A DNA stretch of 64,000 bases. Source: Talpa occidentalis (Eukaryota; Chordata; Mammalia; Eulipotyphla; Talpidae). Every line of letters starts with the position of its first letter. Within the stretch, counting starts at the first letter, position 1. The notes under the pieces were generated by a model. It saw only the letters and a program-made list of their open reading frames with translations. It searched no databases and was not told where the DNA came from. The translations under genes were made by a program, and so were the position numbers. The stretch covers positions 17,016,850-17,080,849 of the forward strand of contig NW_023600993.1 in the NCBI RefSeq assembly GCF_014898055.3, read 5' to 3'. Below are positions 22,193 through 34,452 of the stretch, one piece after another.

Positions 22193-22975
22193 TGAGATAG
22201 TGGAAGATAAAACTAGTGTCCACAGTGATCAACAATTTATTGATAACAAAGATGTGAAGGAACTAACAAACCTTAACTGTCTCAAATTTGTAGTACAGCT
22301 TGGAAAGGGGAGACTAGGTAGAAAGACAAGACATGAAAACATATAGAAACTTTTCTCCAAGATTTCTTTGTGCCAGAATTCTTGAATAATACATGTTCTC
22401 AGACTCCCGAGTGAACTATGGATGAGCTAATAACTCTATGAAGTAGTTTTGGGGTCAAAATTGCCAAATTTCTTGAATGTCATGCATGTTTAGAAATAGA
22501 TAATTCTGATTCTTTAATCCTGGAAGAAAATGCATTTCCTTCTTCTTTGTAGATGAATACAATGCCAAAGACATTTCCAGGGCACACCATCTTAAGGAAA
22601 AATGATTCTACTTTTTAAGCAATAATTCAAATCAGACTCCCTCATTATTAACAGAATATAAAATAGGTCACCTTCATATCTGCTCTCAACAGAATATCTT
22701 CTTTCCACTAACAAAAAATAATATCTCCATTTGTGAGAAAATTCCATGCAGTTGGCTACTCTTTGGCATCAGGGAACAGCCTGATTGAGATAGACAATTT
22801 TCATTTAATTTCATAAGTGAAATATGCTTAGCACTATGTTTTTTCAGCTGTTGGTACAAAGCCCCTTGAGGTAGGGGATAGTGTCAAGCAGGCACTAAAT
22901 AATAACAGCTGTGTCAGATTTTATATTCTACAGATGACCTAGAAAGCCTCTCCTAACCCACATATTCCTCTTACA
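22193..22975. other. Unassigned AT-rich DNA
   Basis: No gene or confident repeat is seen. Confidence 0.4.
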
Positions 22976-22989
22976 TTGCAATTCCATTC

Positions 22990-23432
22990 ATTGGAAGGTG
23001 AAATCTATGCCCCCTCCCTTTGAAACTGAGTTTCTTGTGACAGGCTGGACAAACAGACTACAATAGAAATGATGGTACCTGAACTTTAAGGCCATGATCT
23101 AAGAGAAATTTTCCACTTCGTTGTCGAACAATTATACTTTGATCCTTGAGCCTTTACACATGCAAGCTAAATGCCCACAAGCGGCCATGCCACAAGGAAG
23201 CCCAAAATAGCTTACACGTGAGTGAGACCAAACTGAGGAATTCAGAGACTTCTTAAAGCAAGACATTCCAGTCAGTTCCCAGCTACATTAGTACTTCAGT
23301 TACAGCCCTTCAAATCAGAACCAGTCAAACCCTTCCCAAATTCTTGACCCACAGAAACTGAGAGAAAATAAAATGGCTGCTAAGTCACTTGGTTTGGCAG
23401 TGCCTGTTGCACAGCAATAGACAACTAAGAAA
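22990..23432 (+). mobile_element. MLT1/MaLR-like LTR
   Basis: The 3' end is diagnostic: TTGACCCACAGAAACTGAGAG, then AATAAAATGGC, TAAGTCACTTGGTTTGG, and GCACAGCAATAGACAACTAA. This is the order of MLT1-family 3' ends (Leu-Thr-type ends with AATAAA and a CAGCAATAGATAACTAA-like terminus). The 5' boundary is approximate. Confidence 0.65.
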
Positions 23433-23439
23433 AGTAGCT

Positions 23440-23700
23440 AAAATGTACTGGACCATAATAATATTGAGCAGATATATTATTCAATTTATGGAGCATATAA
23501 TATTTACGTGTCAGGTAGTGTTTAAAGAATATGACATGTACAAATTCAATTAATTATTTCCCCAAAACCTGTGTGGTTAGTATAATTATTCTATTGATAT
23601 TTCTAAGAAGAGAAACTGGAGCAAGAGTGTTTTTGTGACTTTCTCTGTCACAGCAAATATTAAAGGTGGAATTACCCTTTACAGCTTTAGCTCCTGAGCA
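23440..23700 (-). repeat. Possible MIR/L2-age fragment
   Basis: The + strand shows AGGTAGTGTTTAAAGAATATGACATG, then a CTGTGTGGTTAGTATAATTATT-like part and AAGAAGAGAAACTGGAGC, resembling reverse-complemented MIR with its GAGGAAACTGAGGC core. It is weak. Confidence 0.4.
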
Positions 23701-24880
23701 AACACTTTTATTATACAACATATAAAATATGATTATGGTATATGTACATATCACCCTAAATATATATTATATATTATATTATTGAATAGAAAAAATATTC
23801 AGAAAATTTTAAGATAATAGACAAGATTTCAGAGATATGCACTCATATACTCACCCAGGATGTCTGGAAATTATGCCTCTTATCAAAGCATTTCCTGAAA
23901 AAAAATTTTGTTTCATTCTGCTTTATTATAATGGACTTAGCTTTATTTTTAGGGTGATAATAAGAAATTGTATATAAAGACTGATTCTATATAATCAGTA
24001 AGATGCAATATAGCAGCCCTCCCTTCCTCTATAAGCAACATACTCGAAGACCCTCGCTGGATACCAAAAATCAAAAATAGTACAGAACTCTATAAATACG
24101 GTGCTTTTTCTCATACATACATACCTATGATAAAGTTTAATTTATAATTAGGTACAGTAATAGATTAACCATAATAACTACTACTAAAATAGAACCATCA
24201 TAACAACATGCTGTAAGAAAAGAATGAGAATGTAGTGTCCCCCACTCTCAAAATCTGTATTAATATGTGGCTGATGGTGGATAACCAAAACAGCAAAAGC
24301 AAGCAAAACCAAGCATAAGCAGGGACTTCTATGTTGCAGACAGGCCTGCCTATCATTGCATGAGTAAACGTCTGTTGGAATTTCATGTAAGCTACAGAAT
24401 ATCTAGACATGAACATATTATTGTGGCTTTTGGAGGAGCTTTTCTGCAATGTATTTATACATGTGGTTTCTCCAGCTTCAGGATTTAAAATTTTGATTTC
24501 AACAGCCAGGTGAGGACCAAAAGTATCAAAGTAACACAATTCCTGGAGGGGTTATTAATCTTGGGCATTTATATAAGAAAAAAGTCTTCATGAGAATTAC
24601 TGATTTCATATTGAGGACAGCAGAGACTTTACTATTCCAATTATTTGTATCACAGTCCCAAGAATATGCATCAGGACCCAAATCTTCAGTTCCTCATGAC
24701 TACAGAGTTGGTAATAAACCTTAACTTCTATGGCTACAAGAACAACCTCAAAATTGTCCCCTCTGAGTCCTCTTGGATGGAGCTCTGTTCTACAACACAT
24801 TCACATCTGTCATCTGTGGAGCCTAAGGTGAGTACAAATAGGGAGGCCTGCTGATGATGTGTTTAAATACTTCAAAATTA
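23700..24880. other. Unassigned AT-rich DNA
   Basis: No gene or confident repeat is seen. Confidence 0.35.
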
Positions 24881-24881
24881 T

Positions 24882-25147
24882 GGGCCTCCCTGGTGGCACA
24901 AGGGGTTAAGATGCAACCTATGAAGCTGTCCATAGCCTCTGTAGCACAAGTCTGATCCCTGGCCAGGGAGCAACCCACATGGCGCAGCAGACCTCTCCTG
25001 ACTCTCCCGCTGCTCCCCTCAGCAGTGTGCTTCGGTCAATCTGCCTGTTCTCTTCCCCACTCTGTCTCTGGTGAATCCTCTCAACCCCCACACTTCTGGC
25101 CTGTACCCCAGCTCTTGTATGCATAAATAAATCTTTAAAAAATAAAT
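24882..25147 (+). mobile_element. tRNA-derived SINE, older subtype B
   Basis: A full-length copy with head CCTCCCTGGTGGCACAAGGG and tail GCATAAATAAATCTTTAAA. The 17-bp target-site duplication has one mismatch: AAATACTTCAAAATTAT at 24865-24881 and AAATGCTTCAAAATTAT at 25148-25164. Confidence 0.94.
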
Positions 25148-25429
25148 AAATGCTTCAAAATTATAACTTACGCTGCACCCAAGACTGGCCTTCATTCCCA
25201 CCCAGGGAATCACCATGAGGACCAAGGGCAAAAGGAGTTGTAATATCCCTTGATTCAGTCCTACTGCTTGTGAGTGTAGTTGGCAATATAGATCTGCAGG
25301 GGAAAGCATGGTGGGGATTTGCCTACTACTTACATTTGCTCACTAAATTTAAGGTAATGTTCTGTTCATAGGCAATACATGCTGGTTTTACACAAGTCTG
25401 GAAAGTCTTTGATATTTCTCTTATCTTAG

Positions 25430-25762
25430 TATGATCAGGTTGCTACAACATAACAGGTTGGGTAGCTTATGAATAACAGAAATTTATTTCTCATAATTCT
25501 GAAAGCCAGAAAGTCTAAGATCAAATCACCAACAGAGTCAATGTTGAGAGACTACATCCTAGTTCATAGTGTCCTCCTCACATGCAGAGACCAGAGAGCT
25601 CTCTAGGGACTCAGTTATAAGAGAACCTATCCATTTATGAGGCCTCCACTCTCATGACCTAATGGACTCCAATCGCCCCATTACAAAATACCATTGCATT
25701 GGGGGTTAGATTCTCAACATATGAATTTGGTGGGGGTGGATAACAAACATTCAGTCCATAAC
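25430..25762 (-). mobile_element. MaLR-type LTR (MST/MLT1-like)
   Basis: On the - strand it begins TGTTATGGACTGAATG and continues with AAATTCATATGTTGAG and CTAACCCCCAATGC, then GTCATGAGAGTGGAGGCC. It ends with GAGAAATAAATTTCTGTT and a terminus near CCCAACCTGTTATG. This is the signature order of MSTA/MLT1 LTRs of the ERVL-MaLR group. It is a solo LTR with no internal part seen. Confidence 0.88.
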
Positions 25763-25989
25763 ATTTCCCATCAAAGTGACCTTGTGGTGAAGGAAAGATG
25801 ACATCACTTCCTTCCAGTTGGAGAAAGATCCCTCCTCTCTCTCTCACTACCCCAACATCTGTTGTCTTACCTCTTGCAAGTCACAAGTCACAGTCTCGCA
25901 GAGTCCTGCACAAGCATTCCAGATTACAGTGCCAGCTGAGGTTCATATACTGAGATAAAACATTCCTCCCAGAGATATCAGGATTTTCA

Positions 25990-26880
25990 AAATAAAAAAT
26001 ATATTTGAAAACATTTCATACAGAGCACTTCATATTTTTAAATCTTCTTGAATTCATATCTGACCATTACAGATATTTATTCTTCCTTCTCAATCATCAT
26101 CGCTTTTACACAGCACAGAGAATAGTGAAAGGTATGCCTTGCTACATCTGCACATAAACATCGAAATGATTTGCACTTTATTTTTAAAATAAAAAGTGAT
26201 TGTTATAATATTCCTCATCAAAGACTGAACCATTCTAAGAAACTCAAGAAATTAGCAGACTTACATTTTCTAAGTCATTGAAGACCCCAGAAAATAAAAA
26301 CAAAATATTATGTGCCCAACAAGAGAGTGTACATACTGATTAATCTTCTGGATATGCCTTCTCACTGAACTCTGTGCCAAAGGGAGCAAAATACTCCCCA
26401 TAAATACTCAAAACAGCTCAACTCTGTCTTCTGCTTATACATTAGTATGCTTTGCATGCTAAAGAATTACTCAAAAATAGAATTTCAAGTCAACCTCGAA
26501 AGGTTGACTTTTCTAGATGCTAAATTTCAGAACTACTAAGTCTTTTATTTTTTAATTTCCTCTTAATGTTCTCTAAATGGCATCAGAAGATGAATTTCAA
26601 AGAAGTATAATGTGTTTAAGATTTCACTTACCAAACAAATGCAGTCAAAGATGATATCAAACATCTGCAGTTTTCAATCACATAGCTAGCAAAGAAGCAC
26701 AAAACGGTTTTAGTCAAGTGCATAATGTGGCATCCTTGCCATCGAAGGCAATTTTAAACACATAATTCAAAATATCCACTGACAGCAGGTCTTCTTTGCT
26801 GGGTATTAATCTGCCAGGATGACTCTGAAATCATCAATGTCTCTCAATTAGAAGCATTAACTTTAAAAATGAGAACTAAA
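25990..26880. other. Unassigned AT-rich DNA
   Basis: No gene is recognised. An 11-base near-perfect hairpin-like pair, GTCAACCTCGAAAGGTTGAC, occurs at 26489-26508. Confidence 0.4.
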
Positions 26881-26954
26881 ATCATGGTGCCATGAACAGG
26901 GCACAGGTGGGTAATTGACAAACCTGCATAATGTGGAAAAAATCGCAGATTAGA

Positions 26955-27085
26955 GAAAAACTCATAGCAATAATAAAAAGATTTAGGTTTGTAGAGGTAC
27001 TTCCCCCAAAGGGATCAAAGTCCCTAACACACATTATCTCATTAATCCCCCTGCTACCTGTGGCAGGGGCAATGATAAGGCACAC
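26955..27085 (-). repeat. Possible MIR/L2 fragment
   Basis: ACACACATTATCTCATTAATCCCC followed by a G-containing CTACCTGTGGCAGGGG-like part resembles reverse-complemented MIR or L2 (CATTATCTCATTTAATCCTCA). Only a short part is recognisable. Confidence 0.35.
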
Positions 27086-27129
27086 GCCCATTGGTGGTGA
27101 TTCTGAGGCCACCGGCATCCTGAGTGGCA

Positions 27130-28390
27130 GCCTTTGGTGAACCTATTACTGCCCTTTTCTTTTCTATAATAAAGTGTGAGATTAACGTGAGAGTCACAGC
27201 TGGAGATGTAACACAGCATCAGTTCTTAAACCAATCTGTCCCTTTCCCCAACTTGTCACACTACACAGATAACTATCTAAAATATTTCCATCTAGTGGAA
27301 CAGTATTAATGGACTATAACTGTGTCTCTGAAAAAGACTTCAAAGACATCAAAAACATCTGTAACTACTAATTAGAGACTTGCTTAACTTCGTGAGATTA
27401 TCTGGAAAAAGCAGGTTAGCCGCGGGACTCATTTGTTGCTCAACACTCCTGACATTTCAGACATTACATTTTTTCAATTCTTCTCTTTCCATTTCCTGCT
27501 AGAAAGATATATGCACATTATAGTGTAAGTATGTTTAGATTCACAAAATACAGTAAACAAAAAAACACTGTTTTGCTCTCTTCATACTAACTTTTCCTAA
27601 AATCTGATCACAAGAAACTTTTTTCATATCCCTTTATTCATTATATTTCAGGGGAGGAATAAACCTCTATGAAAATAACTGTTTTTCAAATGCTACCCAT
27701 TCATACTATATAAATCAAAATTGTCAAACTAAAGCTATCTTCCTTGAGGGAGAAAAAATTATACTGTTGCATTGGTTAAAATTATATTTCTATGATCTAA
27801 AAACCATTACATATGCCAATAATTTTATTGCATTGAAATATTCTATTGAGTGAATATTTCTTTGATAATCCATGCGAAGATTATATCTGCCTCTGAATTC
27901 TCTTTAAAAATAAAATTTCAAGCTATGTCTGCACTGAAATTTTAAAGCAATGACTTCACCTGCAAAACACAATTAGGAAGAAGCATAACCAATATTTGAA
28001 ATCATCTGGAAGGATGCACCTTGACTCTGGAGTATGTAGTTAAAGGTAAGTGCAAACTTTCAGGTTGTGTCTGCATGGCACTCCTGCCTTGAATTATTGC
28101 ACAAAATAAAATAATTGATATCCATCTGAGCTATAACAACACCTACATTTTCAGGAGAGATGTCATTTTCATAAATTGATCCCTTAAGAGAAACTTGCCT
28201 CTCTTAAGAGGCACTTAGAGACAGTAATGACTAAATTTGAGAATTCACTGATTTAATTAATTTAAAGACCACGTGCCTTCATACTGAAATTCTATTGCCT
28301 TTACAAAAGCCCATGATAAGGCTAGGGTGCCACACCTGTCTGCCAGTTCCAGTTACTAGTTATTGAGTCTCTTGCTATTCTACGTGGAGC
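27130..28390. other. Unassigned AT-rich DNA
   Basis: No gene or confident repeat is seen. Confidence 0.35.
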
Positions 28391-28399
28391 CCTCAGCCT

Positions 28400-28535
28400 C
28401 ATCTCAGGCTGACTAGAAATTCAGAATCTAAGGCCCCACCACACGAAGGCTCTGACCTGCTTTATCTGAATCTATAATTTAATAGGATCCCCAAGTGATT
28501 GCTAGGCACATAAAATTTGGGGAAGCATTGAGTTA
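28400..28535 (+). mobile_element. MER5-like DNA-transposon relic
   Basis: AGAAATTCAGAATCTAAGGCCC, then CTTTATCTGAATCTATAATTT, CCCAAGTGATT and AAATTTGGGGAAGCATTGAG are in the order of MER5A (GAAATGCAAATTCTCGGGCCC, CTGAATCAGAAACT, CCAGGTGATT, GTTTGAGAACCACTG). It is a nonautonomous hAT-Charlie relic with no coding capacity. Confidence 0.6.
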
Positions 28536-28539
28536 AAAT

Positions 28540-29270
28540 CCTATCAGAAATCTAAAAGACAAAATGAGACTGTCTTAATATAACCGAAGTGTCTGTATCA
28601 AAGAAATATATTTGGTTCAACCTAATTTTCATCCATCAGATCAACACTCTTTTATGTTCCACCTCTTCCATGTTCAAACTATGTGCTGGTCTATTAAGCA
28701 AATGTAACATAAATATAGCCAAAAGGTCCATTATTGATCCCCTTCTAGATTCTCAGCAAGGATATTTTCTGCCTCAGTGACTGAGATGGAAGTCTTTAAG
28801 TCATACAAAGGGGAAAAGGGAGGCAAATGAAGAGCTTTGGGCTCCCAAGAGGAATCTAGTTTTGCTTTCCTTCAGATACTGTGTGGGTTTTGCTCTTTTT
28901 GGTTTTAATTAATTGGCTTACCATCCTCCAGTGTGACATATTAGTGTCATCAATGGAAATGAAATGCATTTGAACTTTTTCTGCTTTTATAATATTGTAT
29001 TGTCCTCATATCATTTTACTATGAAAATGTCACTGAACTCTCCTAAATATTAAATTCTAAGCAGATGCTATAAATAAAGACAGTGTCATTTATCTGACTG
29101 TGAATGAATTCATAGTGAAATTTGACAGAATATACCCCTACTGACATTGAAACATGAAGTCAGTAACTGGGAAGTTACACAAAGAAACAGGGATCCTTAA
29201 GGATACCCCCAAAACCATCAAAGCAGATTTTTGCCCTTCATAACCTCAGCTCATGGAAAGTGATATTTTT
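28540..29270. other. Unassigned DNA
   Basis: No gene or confident repeat is seen. Confidence 0.35.
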
Positions 29271-29436
29271 TCTTTATTTATTTTCTGATACCATTGTTAA
29301 TTTTTGGATAGTATTTGATTTCTCCCCTCAGGTGTAGTTCCTGTGGTCCTCCCGCCACCACAGCACCCATGATCCATCATTACAGCCCCTTGTGCTCTCC
29401 CCTCTCCTGTTGTGACCTCTCTCCCTCCAATACAGG
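29270..29436 (-). mobile_element. Short L1 3'UTR insertion, second 3'UTR type
   Basis: The segment shares a long matching block with 47530-47665 (ATTGTTAATTTTTGGATAG, GTATTTGATTTCTCCCCTCA, GGTGTAGT). On the - strand it is purine-rich and ends in an A-rich tail, so it is probably the extreme 3' end of an L1 subfamily distinct from the one at 14746-14935. A weak flanking match (GGAAAGTGAT near 29256 and GGAAATGATC near 29437) may be its target duplication. Confidence 0.5.
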
Positions 29437-29746
29437 AAATGATCTTGAATGCTGAGGTTCTCCTCATAGCTCTTTTAGAACTATACTATATTTCCAAGGA
29501 ATGTTTAGCATTAAGAAACAGCTTTATGAATTATTTGAAACATGTCTCTCAGGGCTCACAGGTTATAGCTAATTCACAAAAGGTTACCATGTGCCCAATC
29601 TTTCTCATGGTTTCCAGATATGATAAGCAGTCTTCAAGGTAGCAATTTCCAGAATCCTTAGGTCCTTTACTTCAGCCTAAAAAGCTCCAATACTATCTTT
29701 ATAATATTCTTCTGGTCATCTATTACTGCTTCAAAAATCACTTCTA

Positions 29747-30002
29747 GGGCCTCCCAGGTGACGCAAGGGGTTAAGAAGCAACCTATGAAGCTATTCGCAG
29801 CCACTGCAGCATGAGTTCGATCTCCAGCCAGGGAGATACTCACAGGGTGCAGCAGACCTCTCCTGACTCGCCCACTGCTCCCCTCAGCAGTGCATTTCAT
29901 CAGTCTGCCTGTTCTGTTCCCCACTGTCTCTGGTGAATCCTCTCACCCTCTTGCGCCTCTGGCCTGTACCCCAGTTCTTGTATAAATAAATAAATCTTTT
30001 TT
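29747..30002 (+). mobile_element. tRNA-derived SINE, older subtype B
   Basis: A full-length copy with the head CCTCCCAGGTGACGCAAGG, a B-box GAGTTCGATCTCC, and a tail TATAAATAAATAAATC followed by T and A runs. The target-site duplication AAAATCACTTCTA is seen at 29734-29746 and 30005-30017. Confidence 0.93.
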
Positions 30003-30189
30003 AAAAAATCACTTCTAAACTCACTGTAAATCTTTTTTAACCACCTATTTTATTACCCTCACAGATTCTTAGAAGTTCAGACAGGCCACAGCAGGTATGG
30101 CTTATCTCTATTATGTCTGGGGCCTCAGCTGCATGGGCTCACATATTTCACATGAGGGTTACTCATATAAATAGGGGTTGGAATTCCAG

Positions 30190-31340
30190 GTGATGGCGTC
30201 AGACTGTTGACTAAGGTTGCTGATCAGAATCTGTGTATGAAATCTCTCCATGTAACTTGGGCTTCACACGTGGTAGCTTCAAGAACATGAGTTCTTACCC
30301 TGTTGAGCTCACAGCTTCCAGAGCAAAAGTTGCAGAAAACAAGAGACAAGCAGTGTGGCTTTTTGTGACCCAGACTCACAATAGCAGAGATGGTTCACAT
30401 GCTGTGGGGGAAGACAGACTCCAGAGAATTAGTCCAAACAAATCAATAACTAATGTACAAACAAATATGAATCAAATTCATATTTGCGATGGTAATTATC
30501 TAAAATATCCAGTTTTTAACAAAAATGGATGAGACATACAAAGAAACACAAACTAAAACAACTGGGTGAAGATCATGCACACACAAAAAATAGACAGATC
30601 CTAAGAGAAATGAGGGGACCTAGATGCTGCACTTAGCACACAAAAACATCAAGGCAGCTGGTTACAAATAGGTTCAAAGAGCAAAAGAAAATTATATTTC
30701 AAATTAAAGGAAAATATGATAGAAGTGGTTCATCAAATAGAGACTATAAAAGATGTAAAAACTGTTAAAAAAGTAAACTGTTGACTTGAAAAGTATGATA
30801 ATAATAATCACCATTTCTATTTTCCAGTCCAACACATAAAGAGTTTAGAATTAGTAACTGCCATCTTCATAAGAAAAAGAAAACTGAAAAACTAGAAATC
30901 AACAATTCTGTTTAGATTCATGAGGTCAGAGAACACACTGCTGCCCCGAAAACAACTTAGCAGGAGCAGAAGTCAGAAATCGGTAGGAACACCAAGAACT
31001 AAATGACATATTTCTGGAGGTTGAGTGTGGACTAGCTTTAGAATTGAAACGCCAGAGCTCCCAGTCTTAAGGGAACCTCTATACGTTCATGAGCTCACAT
31101 CTCAGAAACTACCGTATTCCCTCTTGTTTATTTATTCATTAATCTTACTTATTTCTTGTAAACAGGAATAAAGTCTTTTCCAGACAAATAAAAGCTAAGG
31201 AAATTTGTCTTTAATAGATCTTCATCTCAAGAAATGTTAAATGAAATTCTCTGGAGAAAAGGGAAATGACAGATCAATAACTCAGAGCTATATAAAGAAA
31301 AGGGAGCATTAGGGAAGAAATAAATGAGTTAAACACATTT
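30190..31340 (+). mobile_element. Old L1M: ORF1 region, degenerate
   Basis: The 3' part (31140-31260) with CTTTTCCAGACAAATAAAAG, CTAAGGAAATTTGTC and CAAGAAATGTTAAATGAAAT corresponds to the C-terminal coding end of L1 ORF1 (PDK.KLR.FI...LQ..L...). The upstream part with CATCAAATAGAGACTATAAAAG looks like the coiled-coil portion of an older L1. It carries many stops and frameshifts. It begins the chain continuing at 33030. Confidence 0.5.
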
Positions 31341-31654
31341 TCTTTTCCTTCTTCTCATTGATCTAATAGATACCTAGCATATAATTTCAAAATGTGAGTG
31401 ATGATAGCTTACGAACTAATGAAATGGATGACCCCATTGTTCTAAGGAAAGGAAGGGAGGATTTGGGGTAATTGTTATAAGGTACCTGCACTATCCTTCT
31501 AACAGGATTGTCTGAAAATGAACTTACAGTATTTGTAAATGTATATTCAAACTTTGGGACAACTATTAAAAAAATTTTAAAGAAGTATAATCAGTATGCT
31601 AAGACAGGAGAGGAAATGAAATCATATACAATATTCAATTATATGAACAAGGGA

Positions 31655-31822
31655 AGAAATTGTGATATACATGTATATACAAAATGGAATATTATTCAAC
31701 CAAAAAGGGAAGAAATCATGAGATGTGCAACAAAGTAGATGATTGTCAAGGTCATTTTTGTAAACAAGAAGCAGAGAAAGATAAATACTGTAGGTTCTCT
31801 CTCATATATGGAATCTTAAAAT
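31655..31822 (+). mobile_element. Old L1 ORF2 C-terminal fragment
   Basis: AAAATGGAATATTATTCAACC, AGTAGATGATTGTCAAGG and GAGAAAGATAAATACTGTAGG, followed by TCTCTCATATATGGAATC, match the final ORF2 block in the order seen in the young L1 at 14600-14745. A CA run (31824-31839) follows. Confidence 0.6.
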
Positions 31823-32059
31823 ACACACACACACACACAAGTTCATTGGTAGTTCCCAGACACAGGACTAGGAGTGAGAGAAAAGGTACAGGGGCTAGAA
31901 AGTAAAAATAAAATTATATACATCCCCCCCCTCAAAGAATGCATTTATATCACATTTCTGTTAGCCCGGTCACAGTTTTTTATTTCTTACTGGCCTCTGT
32001 GTCCCTGTTTTGCCACCTGTATTATCAGCACTGGTTGTCTTTCATGATCTTTTACTTTT

Positions 32060-32327
32060 TTTTTTTTAAATATTTATTTATTTATACAAGCAGTGGGTAC
32101 AGTCAGAAGCGCAGGAGGGTGAGAGAATTCACCAGACAGAGCAGAAAGCAGAGCAGGCAGACTGAAGAAACACACTGCTGAGGGGAGCAGCGGGCAGCAG
32201 GGAGGTCTGTGGGCCATGTGGGACCCTCCTCCGGTGGCCAGGAGCAGCCGGGGATCGAACTGGTGCCGCAGAGGCCGCGGGCAGCTTCACAACCCAGCGC
32301 TCAACCGATGTGCCACCGGGGAGGCCC
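32060..32327 (-). mobile_element. tRNA-derived SINE, young subtype A
   Basis: An inverted full-length copy. On the - strand the head reads GCCTCCCCGGTGGCACATCGG, the B-box region GTTCGATCCCCGG is intact, and the tail is TATAAATAAATAAATATTT. The target-site duplication CTTTTACTTTTT occurs at 32049-32060 and 32328-32339. Confidence 0.92.
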
Positions 32328-32626
32328 CTTTTACTTTTTGTTAACCAATAAAATGACTTTTCCCTGTCTTCACTAGAAAGGTATGTATTGTCCAATTTTT
32401 TGTAAATTCTTAGAGTAACACTTTTTCAGACCATTAAAAATTATTTAAACACCTCAAAAAAGAAGAAAATACAACAGAGAAACAAAAAAGAGGAATGAAT
32501 AGACAATAATTACAAATGAATACACAAATTAAAAGACTGACTGGCAGAATACAATATAAAAGGAAACAACTATTTATTATTCTCACTTTAAAAATAAAGG
32601 AAAGATAAATTAGAAACAAAGAGATG

Positions 32627-32870
32627 GGGCCTCCCCGGTGGCGCAGAGGGTTGAGCACAGCCTCTGCAGCTCCGGTTCGATTCCTGGCCAGCCAGGGAGA
32701 TTCCCACATGGTGTGGCAGACCTCTCCTGTCACACTGGCTGCTCCCCTCAGCAGAATATTTCGTCAGTCTGCCTGTTTTGCTCCCTGCTCTGTCTCTGGT
32801 GAATTCTCTCACCCTCCTGCACCTCTGGCCTGTATGCCAGTGCTTGTATAAATAAATAAAATTTTTTAAA
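32627..32870 (+). mobile_element. tRNA-derived SINE, intermediate subtype
   Basis: This copy has an A-type head (CCCCGGTGGCGCAGAGGGTTGAGC) but a B-type body (CCAGCCAGGGAGATTCCCACATGG), so it is intermediate or mosaic. About 25 bp of the anticodon-arm region is missing. The target-site duplication AGAAACAAAGAGATG is at 32612-32626 and 32872-32886. Confidence 0.92.
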
Positions 32871-33029
32871 AAGAAACAAAGAGATGGAGGAAGATATAGC
32901 AAACTGACACTGATCAAAAAAATTCTTAAGTAATTATATTGTTTCAGAAAAGCAGACTTCAATTAAAGTAAAACTATAAATGATGAAGAAGGTATTACAT
33001 AATGATAGAGGTCAATTCTCAAAAACAAA

Positions 33030-33650
33030 ATAGTAATCCTTAATGTGTATTTGCATCAAAATATGCTAAACAAAATCAAATAGAACTACAAGGAGGAGGA
33101 GATAAGAACACTTGAGAACTCCAGGTATCTCAATAAGTAATTGACAGAACCAGCAGGCAGAAAGTCAGTAAAAATAAAGTTGTACGGAATAGCATCATCA
33201 ATCAACTTGATTCAATTGACATTTATGGACTACTTCATACAACAACAGCAGAATACATATCCTTTAAAGTTTACATAGAATATTTACCAAGCTAGATGAC
33301 TTTTAAGGGCATAAAACACACTTAAAATATTTTAAAGAGAAATCATAAAAAAATATACTTTCAGCCTACAAGAGGAATTGAACTAGAAATTAGTAATAGA
33401 AAAACAGCTGAGAAATCACCTAATATTTAGAGACCGCATAAATATAATTAGCTGATCTTTGACAAAGGTAAAGTCAATACATTAAAGAGAAGATACTGAT
33501 ATTGACATTGATATGCAAAGCCAGTGAATCTGGGACTAGATCTTAGCCTTCATTTCAAAAATAGATCATAGGCCTAAATGTAAACAGCAAAACTATAAAA
33601 TTTCCAGGAGATAATGTAAGGTAAATATAGGTGACTCTTGTTTTGGCAAT
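33030..33650 (+). mobile_element. Old L1M: ORF2 endonuclease and later parts, deleted
   Basis: ACAACAGCAGAATACATATC and GGAATTGAACTAGAAATTAG match the endonuclease end of L1 ORF2 (the region of IDHILG...GIKLEI). The next block, GCTGATCTTTGACAAAGGTAAA and GGGACTAGATCTTAGCC, matches a part about 1.8 kb further along ORF2. The reverse-transcriptase region between them is deleted. Confidence 0.6.
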
Positions 33651-33659
33651 CGTTTTTAT

Positions 33660-33939
33660 TTATTTTTTTAATATATATATTTTTTTAAAGATTTATTTAT
33701 TTATATAAGCACTGGGTACAGTCAGAAGCGTGAGAGGGTGAGAGAATTCACCAGAGCCAGAGCGGGGAACAGAACAGGTAGACTAAAGAAATACACTGCT
33801 GAGGGGAGCAGCGGGCATGGCAGGAGAGGTCTGTGCGCCATGTGGGACCCTCGCCGGCAGCCAGGGATCCAACCGGTGCTGTGGAGGCTGTGGGCAGCTT
33901 CGCAGCCCAGCGCTCAACCGCTGCACGATGGGGGAGGCT
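33660..33939 (-). mobile_element. tRNA-derived SINE, young subtype A
   Basis: An inverted copy inside the old L1. On the - strand the head is GCCTCCCCCATCGTGCAGCGG and the tail TATAAATAAATAAATCTTT. The target-site duplication is TGGCAATCGTTTTTAT at 33643-33658 and TGGCAATGGTTTTTAG at 33940-33955. Confidence 0.92.
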
Positions 33940-34452
33940 CTGGCAATGGTTTTTAGATGTTATACCAAAACATGGTCTGTGAAAGGAAATATTAGTAAGT
34001 TGCCTTTGGTAATATTAAAAACTTCTATTAAAAATACTGTTAATAAAAACAAAAGGACAGACTGAGGAAAATATTTGCGAATTGTCTATCTTGTGAGGAC
34101 TTGTATTAAAAATATACAAATAACTCTTAAACTTAACAATAAGAAAAAAAAGGACTATTGTCCTTTGTTCTATTGGTTTGATACTTTTGATTTGCACATA
34201 CATTTCCTGAAAATTGATATATGAATACCTCACAAACACATGAAAGATGTTCAACATCATTAGTTATAAGTGAAATGTAATTAAAAGTACACGCTATCAC
34301 TTAACCCACTACAGGATCACAATCAAAATGCAAACAATACAAATTTCAGCAAGACTGCAGAGAAACCAGAATCCTCTTGTACTGCTGATAGGAATATAAA
34401 ATTGTACAGTCCCTTTGGAAAGTAGTTTGGAAAGTTCTCTTAAAATGTTAGA
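33940..34452 (+). mobile_element. Old L1M: ORF2 C-terminal region
   Basis: The segment continues the L1 after the SINE: GATGTTCAACATCATTAG, TCACTTAACCCACTACAGG and GACTGCAGAGAAACCAGAATCC correspond to 14190-14350 of the young L1. It is degenerate with many stops. It breaks off at 34452 where an LTR is inserted and resumes near 35000. Confidence 0.7.
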
